Assembly (NCBI GenBank): GCA_973895155.1
Contig: OZ316895.1
Location: 2,852,001 to 2,916,000 of the forward strand
Length of the DNA: 64,000 bases
Direction: 5' to 3'
Source of the DNA: Marsupella aquatica
Taxonomy: Eukaryota; Marchantiophyta
The notes beneath the pieces were generated by a model. That model was given only the letters and a program-made list of their open reading frames with translations, ran no database searches and was not told the origin of the DNA. This document shows positions 38,351 to 49,610 of this stretch, in pieces. The position numbers and the translations under genes were made by a program. Within the stretch, counting starts at the first letter, position 1. Each line of letters starts with the position of its first letter.

Positions 38351-38584
38351 ATCCCACTAATCTAAGTGTCAGGGCCGTCTCCTGATCCTGATCCTAAGTC
38401 TAAACTTGGAGATCAGCGCCTGCCCTGCCCACTCACGCCTCCTACCTCCATGTCCACCCTCCCTAAAAGGGACGACGCCCTTACACCGTCACGACACCGG
38501 TGGCTGGTCCTCAATGGACGCCCCCAACGCTTCCTCCGCAGCCACTGCCATTGGTCCATCCTCTGACAGATTACCTGCCCCTGA

Positions 38585-41500
38585 TCAAGTCAACTCTTCA
38601 TTGGCCTGACTGGGTCCATCATCGGCTTCGGCCTCAGCATCGGTCACGGCCTCTGCTACGGCTACGGCCTCCCCGGTATGTTCTAGTGGAGGATCCGGTA
38701 CCTCAGCAGCATTACTGGTTCTCCCGGCCTCGGCCTTGCCATCTCCACTTCCTAGGACTGGTGGATCCACCGCCATGCCAATGCCGGAGGTTGGTGCCGG
38801 ATTTATCTTCTCGGTCACAACGGCTTGAGAAGCCGTATAACTCCCAGACCTAGAAGGTTTCCGCTTCTTCTTCTTCCCTATTTCGACAGCCGGTTCCTTC
38901 CCCTTGCCACTTACCTCCGGCACCGAGGTGAGTGTTACGGCTTGTCCTTTGGCCAATACCACCCCCGGTAACTGGGTTCCCCCAATTGGAGTTGGACCTG
39001 ATGAAGCCAAGCATTTAAATACTGCGGCTTGTGTCTTCAGCCGCTCCGTTTGGTTGTCGGCCCGCCGCTGTAGGTTCTCCATCTTCCTCGTGATTTCCTC
39101 CAACTCCTCCTGGGTCTCGTCCAGGTCCTTGCGTGCCTCCTCCAACTCCTTATTGGCTTCCTCCAATTCTTTTTTCAAGATAGCCCTCTCCTCCTGGGTT
39201 GCTCTTAGCTCCTTGTCGAGCTCTGCTACGACCACAGACTCCATCTTATTCATCTTGGTATAAGTCTGGTCGAGCTGGTCGTCCTTTTCACGCAGGTCGG
39301 CCTTGAAGCTGGCCGTCAGGGACGCAAGCTCCTGCTGCAGTGCAATAATCCCTTGATAGGATTTCCCTAACTCTGCTTCCTTCTGCTCAAGGGCTCCGCG
39401 GATATCTTCGAGCTCTCCTTTCAATGCCCTCTCCCTTCTTTGGTTCTCCGCCATGGCCCGATTGTTGGTTGCTAAGTGGGCTTCCTTTGCATCCCTTAGC
39501 TCCCGCTTCCATTTCTCTCTTTCCTTGACTGCGCCGGCCAACTCTCCTTGGGTCCGAGTCAGTTTATCTTTGATAATTTGATTGTCAGACTTAGCGGTAT
39601 CCAACTGCCCCTACATGATGTTTAGCTCATGCCGCTTAATCCGCAACTCATCTTGGGCTTTCTTGGCCACCTGCAGGTCTTCCACCTCGGCTTCCTTCTC
39701 CCTAAGCCGTCGGATGACCTCGTCCTTCTTGCTTCTCTCCAAAGCCACCGCTTCTTCTAATCGGTGCTTTTCCAACATTTTCCTCTGGAAAAAGGGTCCC
39801 TGCTCCAACTCCTCCCCAAAGATGCTGAGCGCCAGGTCCCCACACATCTCCCTGTACTCCATGGCTCTATCCTTAGCATAGGTGGAGTTACTAGAAGTCA
39901 TCGGTATCAACCACCGCGGCCTCTGCTCCCAAGCCGTCTTGCGGATTTCTTCTATGGTGGCAAGAGCTCGGGGGTTTCACTTCCACAAAAATGGCATATC
40001 ACGTGCGATGAAGGATAGGGTCATTTTATTGGTTCTAAGGGAAGACTTTAGAATTTTTGTAGAAGAACAATAGGGTCTTTTAAATTCAATTTTGAGACTT
40101 ATAAGAACATTAGGGTCTTTTTAATCCAATTTTTAGAATATTCCAAGAATATTCCAACTTTATAGGGGTTAAAAAATAAAAAAAATTCTTACATTTTAGG
40201 GGGTCCGAGGCCTAAAAACGTCGCAATCGATGGGGAGGTCCCCATAAGTGAGACCCCTGAGGGCAAGAGGGTTGCTTCTTTTTTCAGCAAGCCGCCTGAT
40301 GTCCTCCGGCCAATCTCCTCCTGGTAAATCCTTCTCCCTAGCCAGGGCTGCTCTCTCTTCCTCCCTAAGTCGCTCCTGAAATTCTTGTGCCGTCTGCTTT
40401 ATGCCGTCAAAGCTCGGGGGAGCAACCTCTGGTGGGGGAGACTCGGGTTACTCTGCTGGGTGGGGTCCCCTCGAACTACTCTTGGAAGCGTGGGGATAAA
40501 TCGGCCACAGGTCCTTACTCCTAGAACATGATGATCCGACCCATAGCCGGAGTTATCATTGTTGTAGTCCTCCATCGCCTCCTCCACTACTTCGACTCCC
40601 GGCTCCTCTACCTCTGATTCGGGGCTTGAGGCTCCCATGTACATTCGCACTCCCGGCTTGTGTTCCGGCCTCAATCTCTCCTTGGTTCCGGTAAAGGGGT
40701 CTTCCCTTCTGAGTCGGCTTAGGTCGACTTCTGGGGCAGCGTCCTGTATCGGTGCCGTTGCCGTTGCCGGAACTGTTCTCTTTTCCTTCTCCAGCAATTT
40801 CAGCAGATTTTGCATGCCTGGTTGCTGCATCGGCAAGTCTTCTTTCCTTGGCCTAAACACCTGCTCGATCATCGGACTGTCGGGCTGGTTGGGCTTCTCT
40901 GGTGCCGGCCTCTACTTCGGGACCTCCTCCGGTGCCCTTGCCGATAGGGGAAGTACTGGGGCAAAGATTTGACTTCTGGCATACCGGCACAACAGCGGCA
41001 TGTGATAGCCAAGCCGGGACACGCTTCCCACGCCGATCACCTGCTGTTCCTCCTTCAAGATCTTCTTCAGTTGGCTGAGGAGGTACCCGTTGTAATCCCG
41101 GCTTGGGTCTGGCCTTTCTGCCAGATAGACTTAAGCCTTGCCGATCTCTACCCTCGACAAGTTACTGTGCATGGTCACCCGCAAGAAATCGATCATCTCT
41201 CCGATGTGCGGGTTGGTGCAGGTGTTCCAGAAGAAGCCATTCTTCGTTGATGGTCCTGGGAACGACCGGAACTCCTTGTCAGGTAAGGTCTTCCTAGTAT
41301 CAACCTTGGTCTTATTACCCATCGGCAAGCCAAACACCTCAACAATCACCCGGGGAGTGAGATAGAAATCCTTCCCATACACCCTCGTGGAATTGGTCTC
41401 AGGTTCCCATGATCCCACAAATTCTAATAAGTTTGAGTCCGGCACCTCCGGCTTCAGCCATGGTAATCTTACGAAGGCTTCCAAGCCGGATCTGGCCATG

Positions 41501-42392
41501 AAGCCTTGGTACTTCTTGGTCTGCATGGTCGTAAAGCATGCATCCTCCTCCCGTGCAAAGTATAATTGCACTTCCTCCGGTAGGGTCGCCGCCCAGCCTT
41601 TCCAGGTGTCATCGTTTGTTGGAATGGCATTGATGGGATCGACCTCTTCCTCATCGGCTTCTCCCCTTGTCCTGCTCTTCTGCTCTGCTGCTCTGCTGCT
41701 CTGCTGGCTTCCTAGGTGCCGCCAACCTCGTTCTTTTTGTCGGGGTGGCCTCTTCGTTGTTGTTTCCTTTCCTCTTCATCTCGGCTGCCGTGGATGTTTC
41801 TCCTAGCAAGGTTGCCTTCGTCCACCCCTCCGTGTTACCCTTCAACTCCCAGTGTAGGTCGTTGCAGCGATTGATGGCTTCCCGGATGCCGACCATTCTG
41901 TTTTCGCAAAACAGAAGGTCGTCGAGCTGATTGGCAGTAGGAGTCCACAAGAACTCGGCCTTGATAAGTTCTCCTCCTAAGAAAGCCGTCTTCTGTAGTT
42001 CCCAGAGCCGAGCGAGCTCCTACCATTCTCGAGCTGCTCTCTCCGATTCTTCGTCCTCGTAAGTCCTGACGTACTCACCTGCCCGTTCAAACAGGCATCC
42101 CCAAAAATGTGCCGCTTGATTGACGTTGCTCATACCCTCCTTGAGTCGATCGTTGGTATCTGTTCCCACCCCGAGTGCTTGCCTAAGCAACTGACAGCAT
42201 TTGGCCTCCCGTAGTCGTCTGCCCAGTTCGTTCTTGCAAATGAGCCACTATTCGTCGCAAGCGGTCCTTACCCCTCTCCTCTTCTGGTCTTCCCTCCCGT
42301 TGGTCACCCCTAGCCGCCGACGCTTAGCGTGTCCTAACCCTAATCGTGTTCTCTCCCCCGACATCCTTACTTCTGGCCTCGGCCCGAGTTCC
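38585..42392 (-). pseudogene. Decayed gag-like / plant transposon-associated coiled-coil protein
   Basis: One long ancestral reading frame on minus, now cut by stops and shifts. From its start: a leader (from ATG 42392), a conserved-looking domain around 41571-41131 (EEVQLYFAREEDACFTTMQ, YLTPRVIVEVFGLPMGNK), a linker, then a heptad-rich coiled coil (39910-39000), a KKKKRK basic patch and an acidic tail ending at 38585. The EVFGLP type of block resembles domains in proteins tied to plant transposons. In-frame stops include TAG near 42237, TAG near 42020, TAA near 41133, TAG near 40915 and TAG near 39614; frameshifts lie near 41650 and 40460. The MITE at 39968-40261 sits inside it. Architecture resembles the protein at 46257-47777. 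Confidence 0.65.
39968..40261 (-). mobile_element. MITE, family B, copy 1
   Basis: 294 bases with inverted ends (TCGGGGGTTTCACTT at left, GTGAGACCCCTGAG at right). The flanking 9-mers GGCAAGAGC (39959-39967) and GGCAAGAGG (40262-40270) match at 8 of 9. Removing it with one duplicate rejoins the coiled-coil reading frame in phase (NPLA-TIEEIRK), which confirms both boundaries. Its partner is 51281-51566, in opposite orientation. Confidence 0.92.
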
Positions 42393-42510
42393 ATAGTCAC
42401 CCTTAATTGTTTATATTTTCCTTGTTTTTGTTCCTATACTAAGGCGTTTCCAGGGTACACTCGTGCTTTACCATGTAAACCGGCCTAGTGATTCCTGGCT
42501 AGGCATCACA

Positions 42511-44696
42511 GGGCCGAACCGTGTAAAACTTTGCTCATACAAAAATCGTGCTGAGGTGTTGGCATCATCGTTGGCAGTAGCCCTAGCCTCAACCCACTTG
42601 GTGGCATAGTCCGTAGCTAGGATGATATACCGCTTCCTTCCCCTCCGTGTGATGGGAGTGAAGGGACCAATGAAGTCCACTCCCCACTTCTCAAATGGGG
42701 CAAGAGGGAGGATTGGCACCAATGGATGTCGTGAAGAGGGGCCAGGTTTTCCTTGGCGTTGGCAGGGGTCACATGTCTGGATGTACCGGTGCACATCCCG
42801 GAAAAGAGTTGGCCACCAATATCCCGCATCTAGTATCTTTCTGGCAGTTGTCTCCCAAGCAAAGTGACCACCAGCTTCCTCCTCATGAAGTGTCGTCATG
42901 ACTGTATGTATCTCAGCCTCCTCCAAACAACGGCGAAGGCGTCCATCCATGCCGTATTTGTGAAGTACTCCCTTCATAAGCAAGTAGGGCCCCGTCTTAC
43001 GTAAGAACACTGCTGCACGTTCCGGACCCAACCGTTATGGAACCCTGGCCATACGGAGAAATTCAAGAATTTCTCCATACCAAGTAGTGGCCTCCGTAGT
43101 CACCCTGAAGACTTCTTCATTGGGAAAACAATCATCAATCTCTTGAGAGTCAGAGGGTCCCTCAATACGGGAGAAGAAGTCAGCATTGTTATGACTCTTC
43201 CCGGATCTCACCCTCACCTCACAGTTGAATTCTTGCAGCAACAGAACCCAGCGTGCAATTCTGCCGGACAGATCTGGCTTGTTGACCATGTATTTCAAGC
43301 TGTTGTGATCCGTGTGGAACACAACCTTGTAACCCAACAAATAATGACGATACTTCTTACAAGCGTAAATGATACCAAGAGCCTCCCTATCGGTGGGTGA
43401 GTAGTTCTTCTCTGCCGGGGCCAACTGCCTACTGGCAAAGTAGATGGGATGGTCCCTTCCATCATCATCCAACTGACTCAACACGGCACCAATGCAAAAT
43501 CCTGATACGTCTACATAAACATGGAACTCCTTATTCCAATTAGGCGTAATGAGCACGGGAGCCTCTAGCAAACGTTTCTTCAATTCATCAAAAGCAGCTT
43601 GTCGGGAAGGAGTAGGTTCAAATTCACTTCCTTTCTTCAACATGGATGTGAGTGGCATGGCTACCTTGGCAAAGTCCTTGATGAAGCGTCGATAGTAGCC
43701 AACACACCCCAAAAAGCCCCGCACCTCCTTCACATTTCTTGGAAAGGAGACCGCCACCCACACAGCCACCTTCTCATGATCCACCTCAATCCCACAAGCA
43801 GACACCTTGTGGCCCAATAGGGTCCCCTCCTCAATTCCAAAAAAACATTTTTCAGGATATAGCTTCAAGCAAGTCTCCCAGCACCTCTGAAAAGTCAACC
43901 GTAAGTGTTCAGGGTGCTTGATTGGTTTGCCGTAGATAGCAAAGTCGTCAATAAAGATTTCCAAGAACCTCCGCAAAAAGTCATGAAATATATTCATCAT
44001 GAGTCGCTGAAACATGCTAGGGGCATTGCACAACCCAAAAGGCATTCTACGGAATGCAAAAATCCCCCACTCCGTGGTGAAAGCCGTCTTGAGTTGATCC
44101 TCCTCCCGTATCCAGATTTGATTGTATCCAGAGTACCCATCTAGGAAGCTGTAAATCTCCCAACCGGCCACCATAACCAACACGATATCAGTAAACGGCA
44201 GCGGGTAGTGATCCTTCTTGGTGGCGTCATTCAACTTCCGGAAATCTTGGCACACCCGTATCTTCACCTTACCGTCTGGCCCCTTCTTCTTGGGCACAAT
44301 CACGATGGGTGATACCCACTCACTATGCATGACCGGATAAATGAAGCCTGCATCCAACAGACGGTCAATCTCTTCCTTCACCATGAGCGAGCACTTGGGA
44401 TTGAGACGGTATTGGCGCTGCCTCACAGGCCGTGCTCCGGATATCAAGTCAATGTTGTGCTCACCAAAATCAGGTGGCACTCCCCTCAGATCTTGGTGAC
44501 TCCATGCAAACCGGGATGCAAACACGTCTTGATACTCCTTTAACAGCTCCTGAATGGTGTGTTGCTCCGCAGCGTCAAGCTTACTACCGATGTTGAGGGC
44601 CTTGCCTTCACCCACCTCCACCTTTGTGTACTGCTCAGGCCTGATCACGTCCAGCTTGTTACGTGTCTCCTCATCAAAGGTCTCCTCCAACCGTGT
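42511..44696 (-). pseudogene. Ty3/gypsy pol: reverse transcriptase, RNase H, partial integrase
   Basis: Read on minus from 44696. The RT has KVKIRVCQDFRKLND, FAFRRMPFGLCNAP and the catalytic box FIDDF (family usual: YxDD or similar). RNase H has YVDVSG, TDREALG and HTDHNSLKYM. A single in-frame TAA at 43035-43037 separates this from the integrase zinc finger (LHEEEAGGHF ... CDPCQRQGK) and the first part of the integrase core (GVDFIGPF, ATDYATKWVEA). The core stops at TRFG near 42511, before the second catalytic Asp and the Glu, where foreign sequence begins (TGTGATGCCTAGCC). The 5' side is cut at 44696 by the element 44697-49843; a short piece of the same pol resumes at 49844. Confidence 0.9.
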
Positions 44697-45020
44697 TGTG
44701 ACGGGGTCTTTGTCACATAAAGTCACCGTTAGGTGTTATTGGCATGATGCATGTAAATAAATAAGCCAAGATATACAAGGTTTTTTAAATTTTTTTTAAT
44801 TTCTTAAAAGTTACTCATCCCGGTGGGTGTTCATGTTGCTTTGGAGGGCCGGAGCTATTTGAACCCGGGAGAAACTAATTTTTTAATTGACCCTTTGCTC
44901 TCTTGGGTCTTGTCGTTGTGGAAGAATAAAATAGGGATTCTTATGGGGGTACCACCAAGTAATATTTTGGAGACCCCGACTGATCTTTTTCCCAATCCTT
45001 GGGTAATATTGGAGAGGGCC

Positions 45021-45520
45021 TAGGTGTCGGGCGTACCGTGGCCAGGGGGTGCCGGGGGTACCGTGGCCAAGAGGTACCGTGGGGGTACCGCGGGGTACCA
45101 GGTACCGTGAGCCAGGGGGTACCGCGAGCCAGGGGATACCGCGGGGTACCGTGAGGGTACCGCGAGGTAGGAGGGTACCGCGAGCCAGGGGGTACCATGG
45201 GGGTACCACGGGGTACCAGGTACCGCGAGCCAGGGGGTACCTTGGGGTACCTCGGGGTACCAGGTACCGCGAGCCAGGGGGTACCGCGGGGGTACCGCCA
45301 GGCAGGAGGGTACCACGAGCCAGGGGTACCATGAGGGTATCGCGAGGCAGGAGGGTACCGCAAGCCAGGGGGTACCAAGGGGTACCGAGAGTGAGGATGG
45401 GCGAACCTCCATATGGAGGTGAGCCCTCCATTGAGTGGCCAGGGCAAAAAGGGAGGCCAAGCCGGGCGCTGAGGGGAAGCCGGGAGGTGTGACCACAAGC
45501 AGGAGGGTACCGCGAGTGGG
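45021..45520. repeat. GGTACC-rich array, left terminal inverted repeat
   Basis: GGTACC repeats in G-rich spacing, with a core unit gagccagggggtaccgcg seen many times. Same motif as, but diverged in order from, the right array. Confidence 0.9.
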
Positions 45521-46256
45521 CAATGCAGGTAGGACCACGTGCAGTGGCGAGCCCCCTTGCGAAGTGGAGGCGACGAGCCGGGCATGGGGCGCCTTGGTAG
45601 GAAGGAGAGAGAGAGTAAGGGAGGTGTGTGGCGCTCCCGCGAGTAGGGGGGTTAAATCCCCCAATTAAGTGAGCTGGTGAGCCCGCAAGTGGGCGCTGCC
45701 GGGGCAGGCATGGGCGCAAGACGGGAGGCGCACGGCAGCAAAAAGGAGTAAGGGAGGGGTTAAACCCCCCCAACAGGAGTGAATGGCAGCGGGGCGCGAG
45801 TGGACGCAATTAAGTATGGGCAAGCCTCCATAAGGAGGCGAGCCAGGAATAGGGAGGTGAGCTGGGGTGCAACGCTGCCTGGACCAAACAGAGGAAAAAA
45901 GTGGGGGAGAGCCGGGAGTATAAGGAGGAGGCTCGGGGGGTTTCTATGTTGTTTTTTTCCCTCTCCTCTCTCTCCCACTTTGCCCATTGCCAAAAGCACT
46001 TTGCCTTGAGCAATTTCTCCCATTTGTTTTCTGAGCTCCCTCTTTCTCTCTTGCAACTCTTTTTCTTTCCCAAGCTCTCTCTTGGGTGATGGTTAGAGCT
46101 CGGTGGTTATTGTTATATATTCGGGCATCCGGGATGGGCATGATGAGTGAAGCCAAGGGGAGTTAGAGTGGACTTGAGATCGTGGTACGGGGGCTATACG
46201 GGCCAGGAATTGTACGGTGTAACGGGAATTGTTGTGATAGTAGAATTTTAGTATGG

Positions 46257-47777
46257 ATGTTTGATCCACTTGAGTTCAGTACAACCCGTGTTTGTCGATA
46301 CAAGGCTGCTTACCGGGATTACATTGCCACACGAATTAGGGAGGAGGGAGAGAAACGACGGTCAGCCGCCATGAGTGCTGGATCTGGAACGCCTAGCACT
46401 ACGGTTGTACGGAAGGTTTTCCGTAGGGTGTACCCCCGCACTTCTGCCAAGGTGATGGAAGAGGGCAAGGAGATTTTTCAGGCTATAGGGCTCACCAACT
46501 TCATGGGTGTAGAGATTATGATTCCTCCCAACAGGACTTGGGACATTGCGGCTGGATTGGAGTGTCGTACGGAGGGGATTTATTTTCATTGTAACAGACA
46601 GTTGATCCCTCACGTGGAGTTGGCCAAACTCTTATTTCTTGATGACCAGGACTTCACGTTTCAGCCAGTAGAGCCACCTGGTGTTTTTATGTTGGAAGAA
46701 CTAGCTGAGGTGGTGAGGGACCCCATTTCCGTAACTACCATTCCCCTCTCAACGTTCAAGGATCCAGCATACAAGGTGTTTGTGGCCAAGGTACACCAGC
46801 GGGTACTTGGTCGGGGGCAATCAGGGACGGTGAGAGGAGATCAGTTGGCTATTGCCAACGACATCAAGACTCACCCACGTCACACGTACGGATGGTGGTA
46901 TTTCAGGATGGGGAAGTCATCGGCCATGGATCCTAAGAGTGTGAAAACGGGAGGAGGCATGCACTTGATGGGGTCTTTCCTATTGGCCAGGCGGGAAGGG
47001 CTTCTTCCCTCACCAGGCACAGAAGGGGAAACGGTGCCACCCTTCACCACGGAAATACGGAGGATAGCCACCGCCGTATTAGGAAGCTTGGTGAAAGGGC
47101 CACCGTCTGAGCCAATAGCCCAACCTACTATGAAAGATGACCCAGATGAGGATAGCGTTATGGAGTGGTTGGAGTCACTTATGGGGAACCCGGAGGAGTC
47201 TCTTGATTACGATGTGCCTGAGGTGTACTTGGCCGAATTACGTGATTTTTGTGATGGAGTGCATGAGGGGCTTAAGTTGTGCCGAACATTGAAGGAGGCC
47301 ATCAACCAAGGCCAGGCCAAGGTGGAAATGTTACAAGTAAGTAATGAGGCCTTGAAAGAGGTGGTCAAGGCAAAGGAGGTGGTGATTCAAGAGCAAGGGA
47401 GGTCGCTCAAGGAGTCACATATTCAGGTTTTAGAGCTGGAAGGAGCCTTATCCACTAAGGCTAAGGAGGCGCTGGAGGTGGGAGTATTGAGAGATGAGGT
47501 GGCCAAGCTCAAGCGGGGCACTGGTGAGGTAGAGAGGCTCAAGAAGAAAGTGGTGGAGTTACAAGGTCAAGTTGGACTCCTTGAGACCAGGGCCAAGAGG
47601 AATGATACGTTGAGGCTGGGGAAGAGGAAGAGCCCATCTCCCTCTAGTCCTACCCTCTCCCCAGATTTGATCTCAAAAGCCATTGAGATGGTGGTAAGAG
47701 AAGTAACTCAACAGTATGGACCAATGTTGGAAGCAGCCAAGAAGGAGAAGGAGAAGAGTAAGATGTTGGAGAAATAG
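46257..47777 (+). CDS. Element-encoded coiled-coil protein (gag-like / plant transposon-associated)
   Basis: The frame is open from 46182; the first ATG is at 46257, giving 506 residues to a TAG at 47775-47777. The N-terminal 250 residues form a globular-looking region with blocks YFHCNRQLIPHVELAKLLFL, DPISVTTIPLSTF, GDQLAIAN, YGWWYFRMGK and GGGMHLMGSFLLARREGLLP. This is followed by a coiled coil (about residues 330-460) and a basic Ser/Pro patch (LGKRKSPSPSSP). The same frame continues past the TAG with open sequence to a second TAG (48027-48029) and on to a third (48204-48206), so the ancestral protein was probably about 649 residues. It has no transposase, RT or protease motif that I can see. 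The layout parallels the decayed protein at 38585-42392. Likely a structural or accessory protein of the element; true function unknown. Confidence 0.7.
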   Translation: MFDPLEFSTTRVCRYKAAYRDYIATRIREEGEKRRSAAMSAGSGTPSTTVVRKVFRRVYPRTSAKVMEEGKEIFQAIGLTNFMGVEIMIPPNRTWDIAAGLECRTEGIYFHCNRQLIPHVELAKLLFLDDQDFTFQPVEPPGVFMLEELAEVVRDPISVTTIPLSTFKDPAYKVFVAKVHQRVLGRGQSGTVRGDQLAIANDIKTHPRHTYGWWYFRMGKSSAMDPKSVKTGGGMHLMGSFLLARREGLLPSPGTEGETVPPFTTEIRRIATAVLGSLVKGPPSEPIAQPTMKDDPDEDSVMEWLESLMGNPEESLDYDVPEVYLAELRDFCDGVHEGLKLCRTLKEAINQGQAKVEMLQVSNEALKEVVKAKEVVIQEQGRSLKESHIQVLELEGALSTKAKEALEVGVLRDEVAKLKRGTGEVERLKKKVVELQGQVGLLETRAKRNDTLRLGKRKSPSPSSPTLSPDLISKAIEMVVREVTQQYGPMLEAAKKEKEKSKMLEK

Positions 47778-48289
47778 TTGCAGGAGACCTGTAAGTCATC
47801 ACGGGAAACCCAAGCCGGTCACGGTGCCACCGTATCTGCTGGCCACGGTGCCAATATTTCATCACCCTCATCATTACCAGTGGAGGCTCCACCAAGTCAC
47901 GGAATCACGGTGCTAGGGATGCCACCCCGATCCGTAAACCCAGGGACTCCTCTGGCTACCGGCCAGGTCTTACCTTTGCAGTTGCAGGGAGGTGAAGAGG
48001 CTGCCTTATGGAAGGACACTATTAGCTAGGGTTATGTGAAGGCTTGGCAAGCCTTGGGTGCATTGAGGAGGCGGAGCACTTCCGGTCGGACTCCCGCCCG
48101 GACTCCCCCGGTACGGAGTGAGGCCTCCCCTTTTGGGGAAAGCGGTGGAGGTGAGGATTCCAGGGGGTGGAGCCCTGGTTCAGTAAGTGAGTCCGGTGAA
48201 GACTAGTGTAGGACCTTGCTTTTTATGCACTATGGGTTGGATGTTAGTACCGGCGAAGGCACCACTGGTACCGTAGTGGGCTAGGGTTT

Positions 48290-49020
48290 TTCACAGCGTG
48301 TGACTATGTGCCGCACGCTTTAGGTTAGTTTATCTCTTGGATATTTTTGGCGGCGCCGCTAGGGTGGCCGCCGTTGTTGCCACTCCGTGAGGAGTGCTTT
48401 AGTGTTTTCTCAGTATTTAGGGGAAGAGCCCCGGAGTAGTGGGGGGGAACTCAGCGTAGTGCTTTGATGCTTTTGAGGAGCTTTTGTGAGTAGCGCACCG
48501 ATTAGGAGAAGTTCAAGCCAGAGTTGTGAGGTGGAGAACGTAGCACTTGTCCCCGGGAGGCAGGAGTTGGGCAGACGGTAGGAGGCCGGGTTGTCCTTGC
48601 ATGTGTTACGGGAAACACCAAGAGATATGGATTTGGCTTGAGGTTCCAATATTTTGTGTGTCACTTGGTGTTGCTTGTGTTGTTTGTTTTCCTCCCCTAG
48701 TGCATGCGGTCGGTTTTGTTGTGGAAACATTTGCCCTTGTCACTAGTGTTCAAATCTTATTGTAAACATTTTTATGCTTGCCCATGAGAGGGGGGTGGTG
48801 ACAGCACTCACCCGGTGGGCATGAGTTGTAGATGGTAGGGCCAGTCCCTTGGACTTGATCAAAAACGGAGAGACCAGTCGGTAGACTTGATCAAAAAGTA
48901 CACTTCCGGGAGCGGAATCAAACATACTCATCCTTAGGTGTGAAAATCCTTCAATAGCGTCCCTCCATGACCCCGTAATACAATACCAACGGTTTAAGCG
49001 AAGAAAAGTACGGTTTGCAC
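48290..49020. repeat. Element block X (inverted match of 34690-35480)
   Basis: Contains ggcggcgccgct, the cccggagtagtggggggg stretch and the conserved aggagttgggcagacgg, closely matched in reverse at 34690-35480. It follows the protein gene directly and may be its 3' UTR. Any minus-strand frame here is a shadow. Confidence 0.8.
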
Positions 49021-49054
49021 ATATTAATTGTTGGATAGGCAAGAGACCCTCCTC

Positions 49055-49610
49055 ACGGTACCCTCTGCTCATAGTACCCTCCCGGTACCTCCTGCTCACG
49101 GTACCCCCCCTTGGTACCCTCCTTGCTGCGGTACCCCCTGGCACTCAAGGCTCCTCCCGGCTCCTCCTGCCTTGGCTTGCGGTACCCCCTGGCTGGGTAC
49201 CCTTGGTACCCCCGGCTCCTCCTGCTCACGGTACCCCCGGCTCACGGTACCCCCTTGGTACCCCCTCGCCTCGGTACCCTCTGCTCATGGTACCCTCCCG
49301 GTACCTCCTTCTCACGGTACCCCCCTTGGTACCCTCCTTGCTGCGGTACCCCTTGGCACTCAAGGCTCCTCCCGACTTCTCCTGCCTTGGCTTGCGGTAC
49401 CCTCCCGAATAGGTACCCTTGGTACCCCCGGCTCCTCCTGCTCATGGTACCCTCTGGCTCGCCGTACTCTCCCGGTACCTCTCGGCTTGTTGCGCCCCGG
49501 CAGCCTCACCCTTCTGGCTCTCGGTACCCTCTGGCTCGCGGTACCCTCCCGGTACCTCTCGGCTTGCTGCGCCCCGGCAGCCTCACCCTTTCGGCTCTCG
49601 GTACCCCCAT
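49055..49610. repeat. GGTACC-rich array, right terminal inverted repeat
   Basis: C-rich orientation of the array, nearly identical in stretches to 35941-36715, including tccttgctgcggtaccccctgg and ggcagcctcacccttctgg. Confidence 0.9.
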
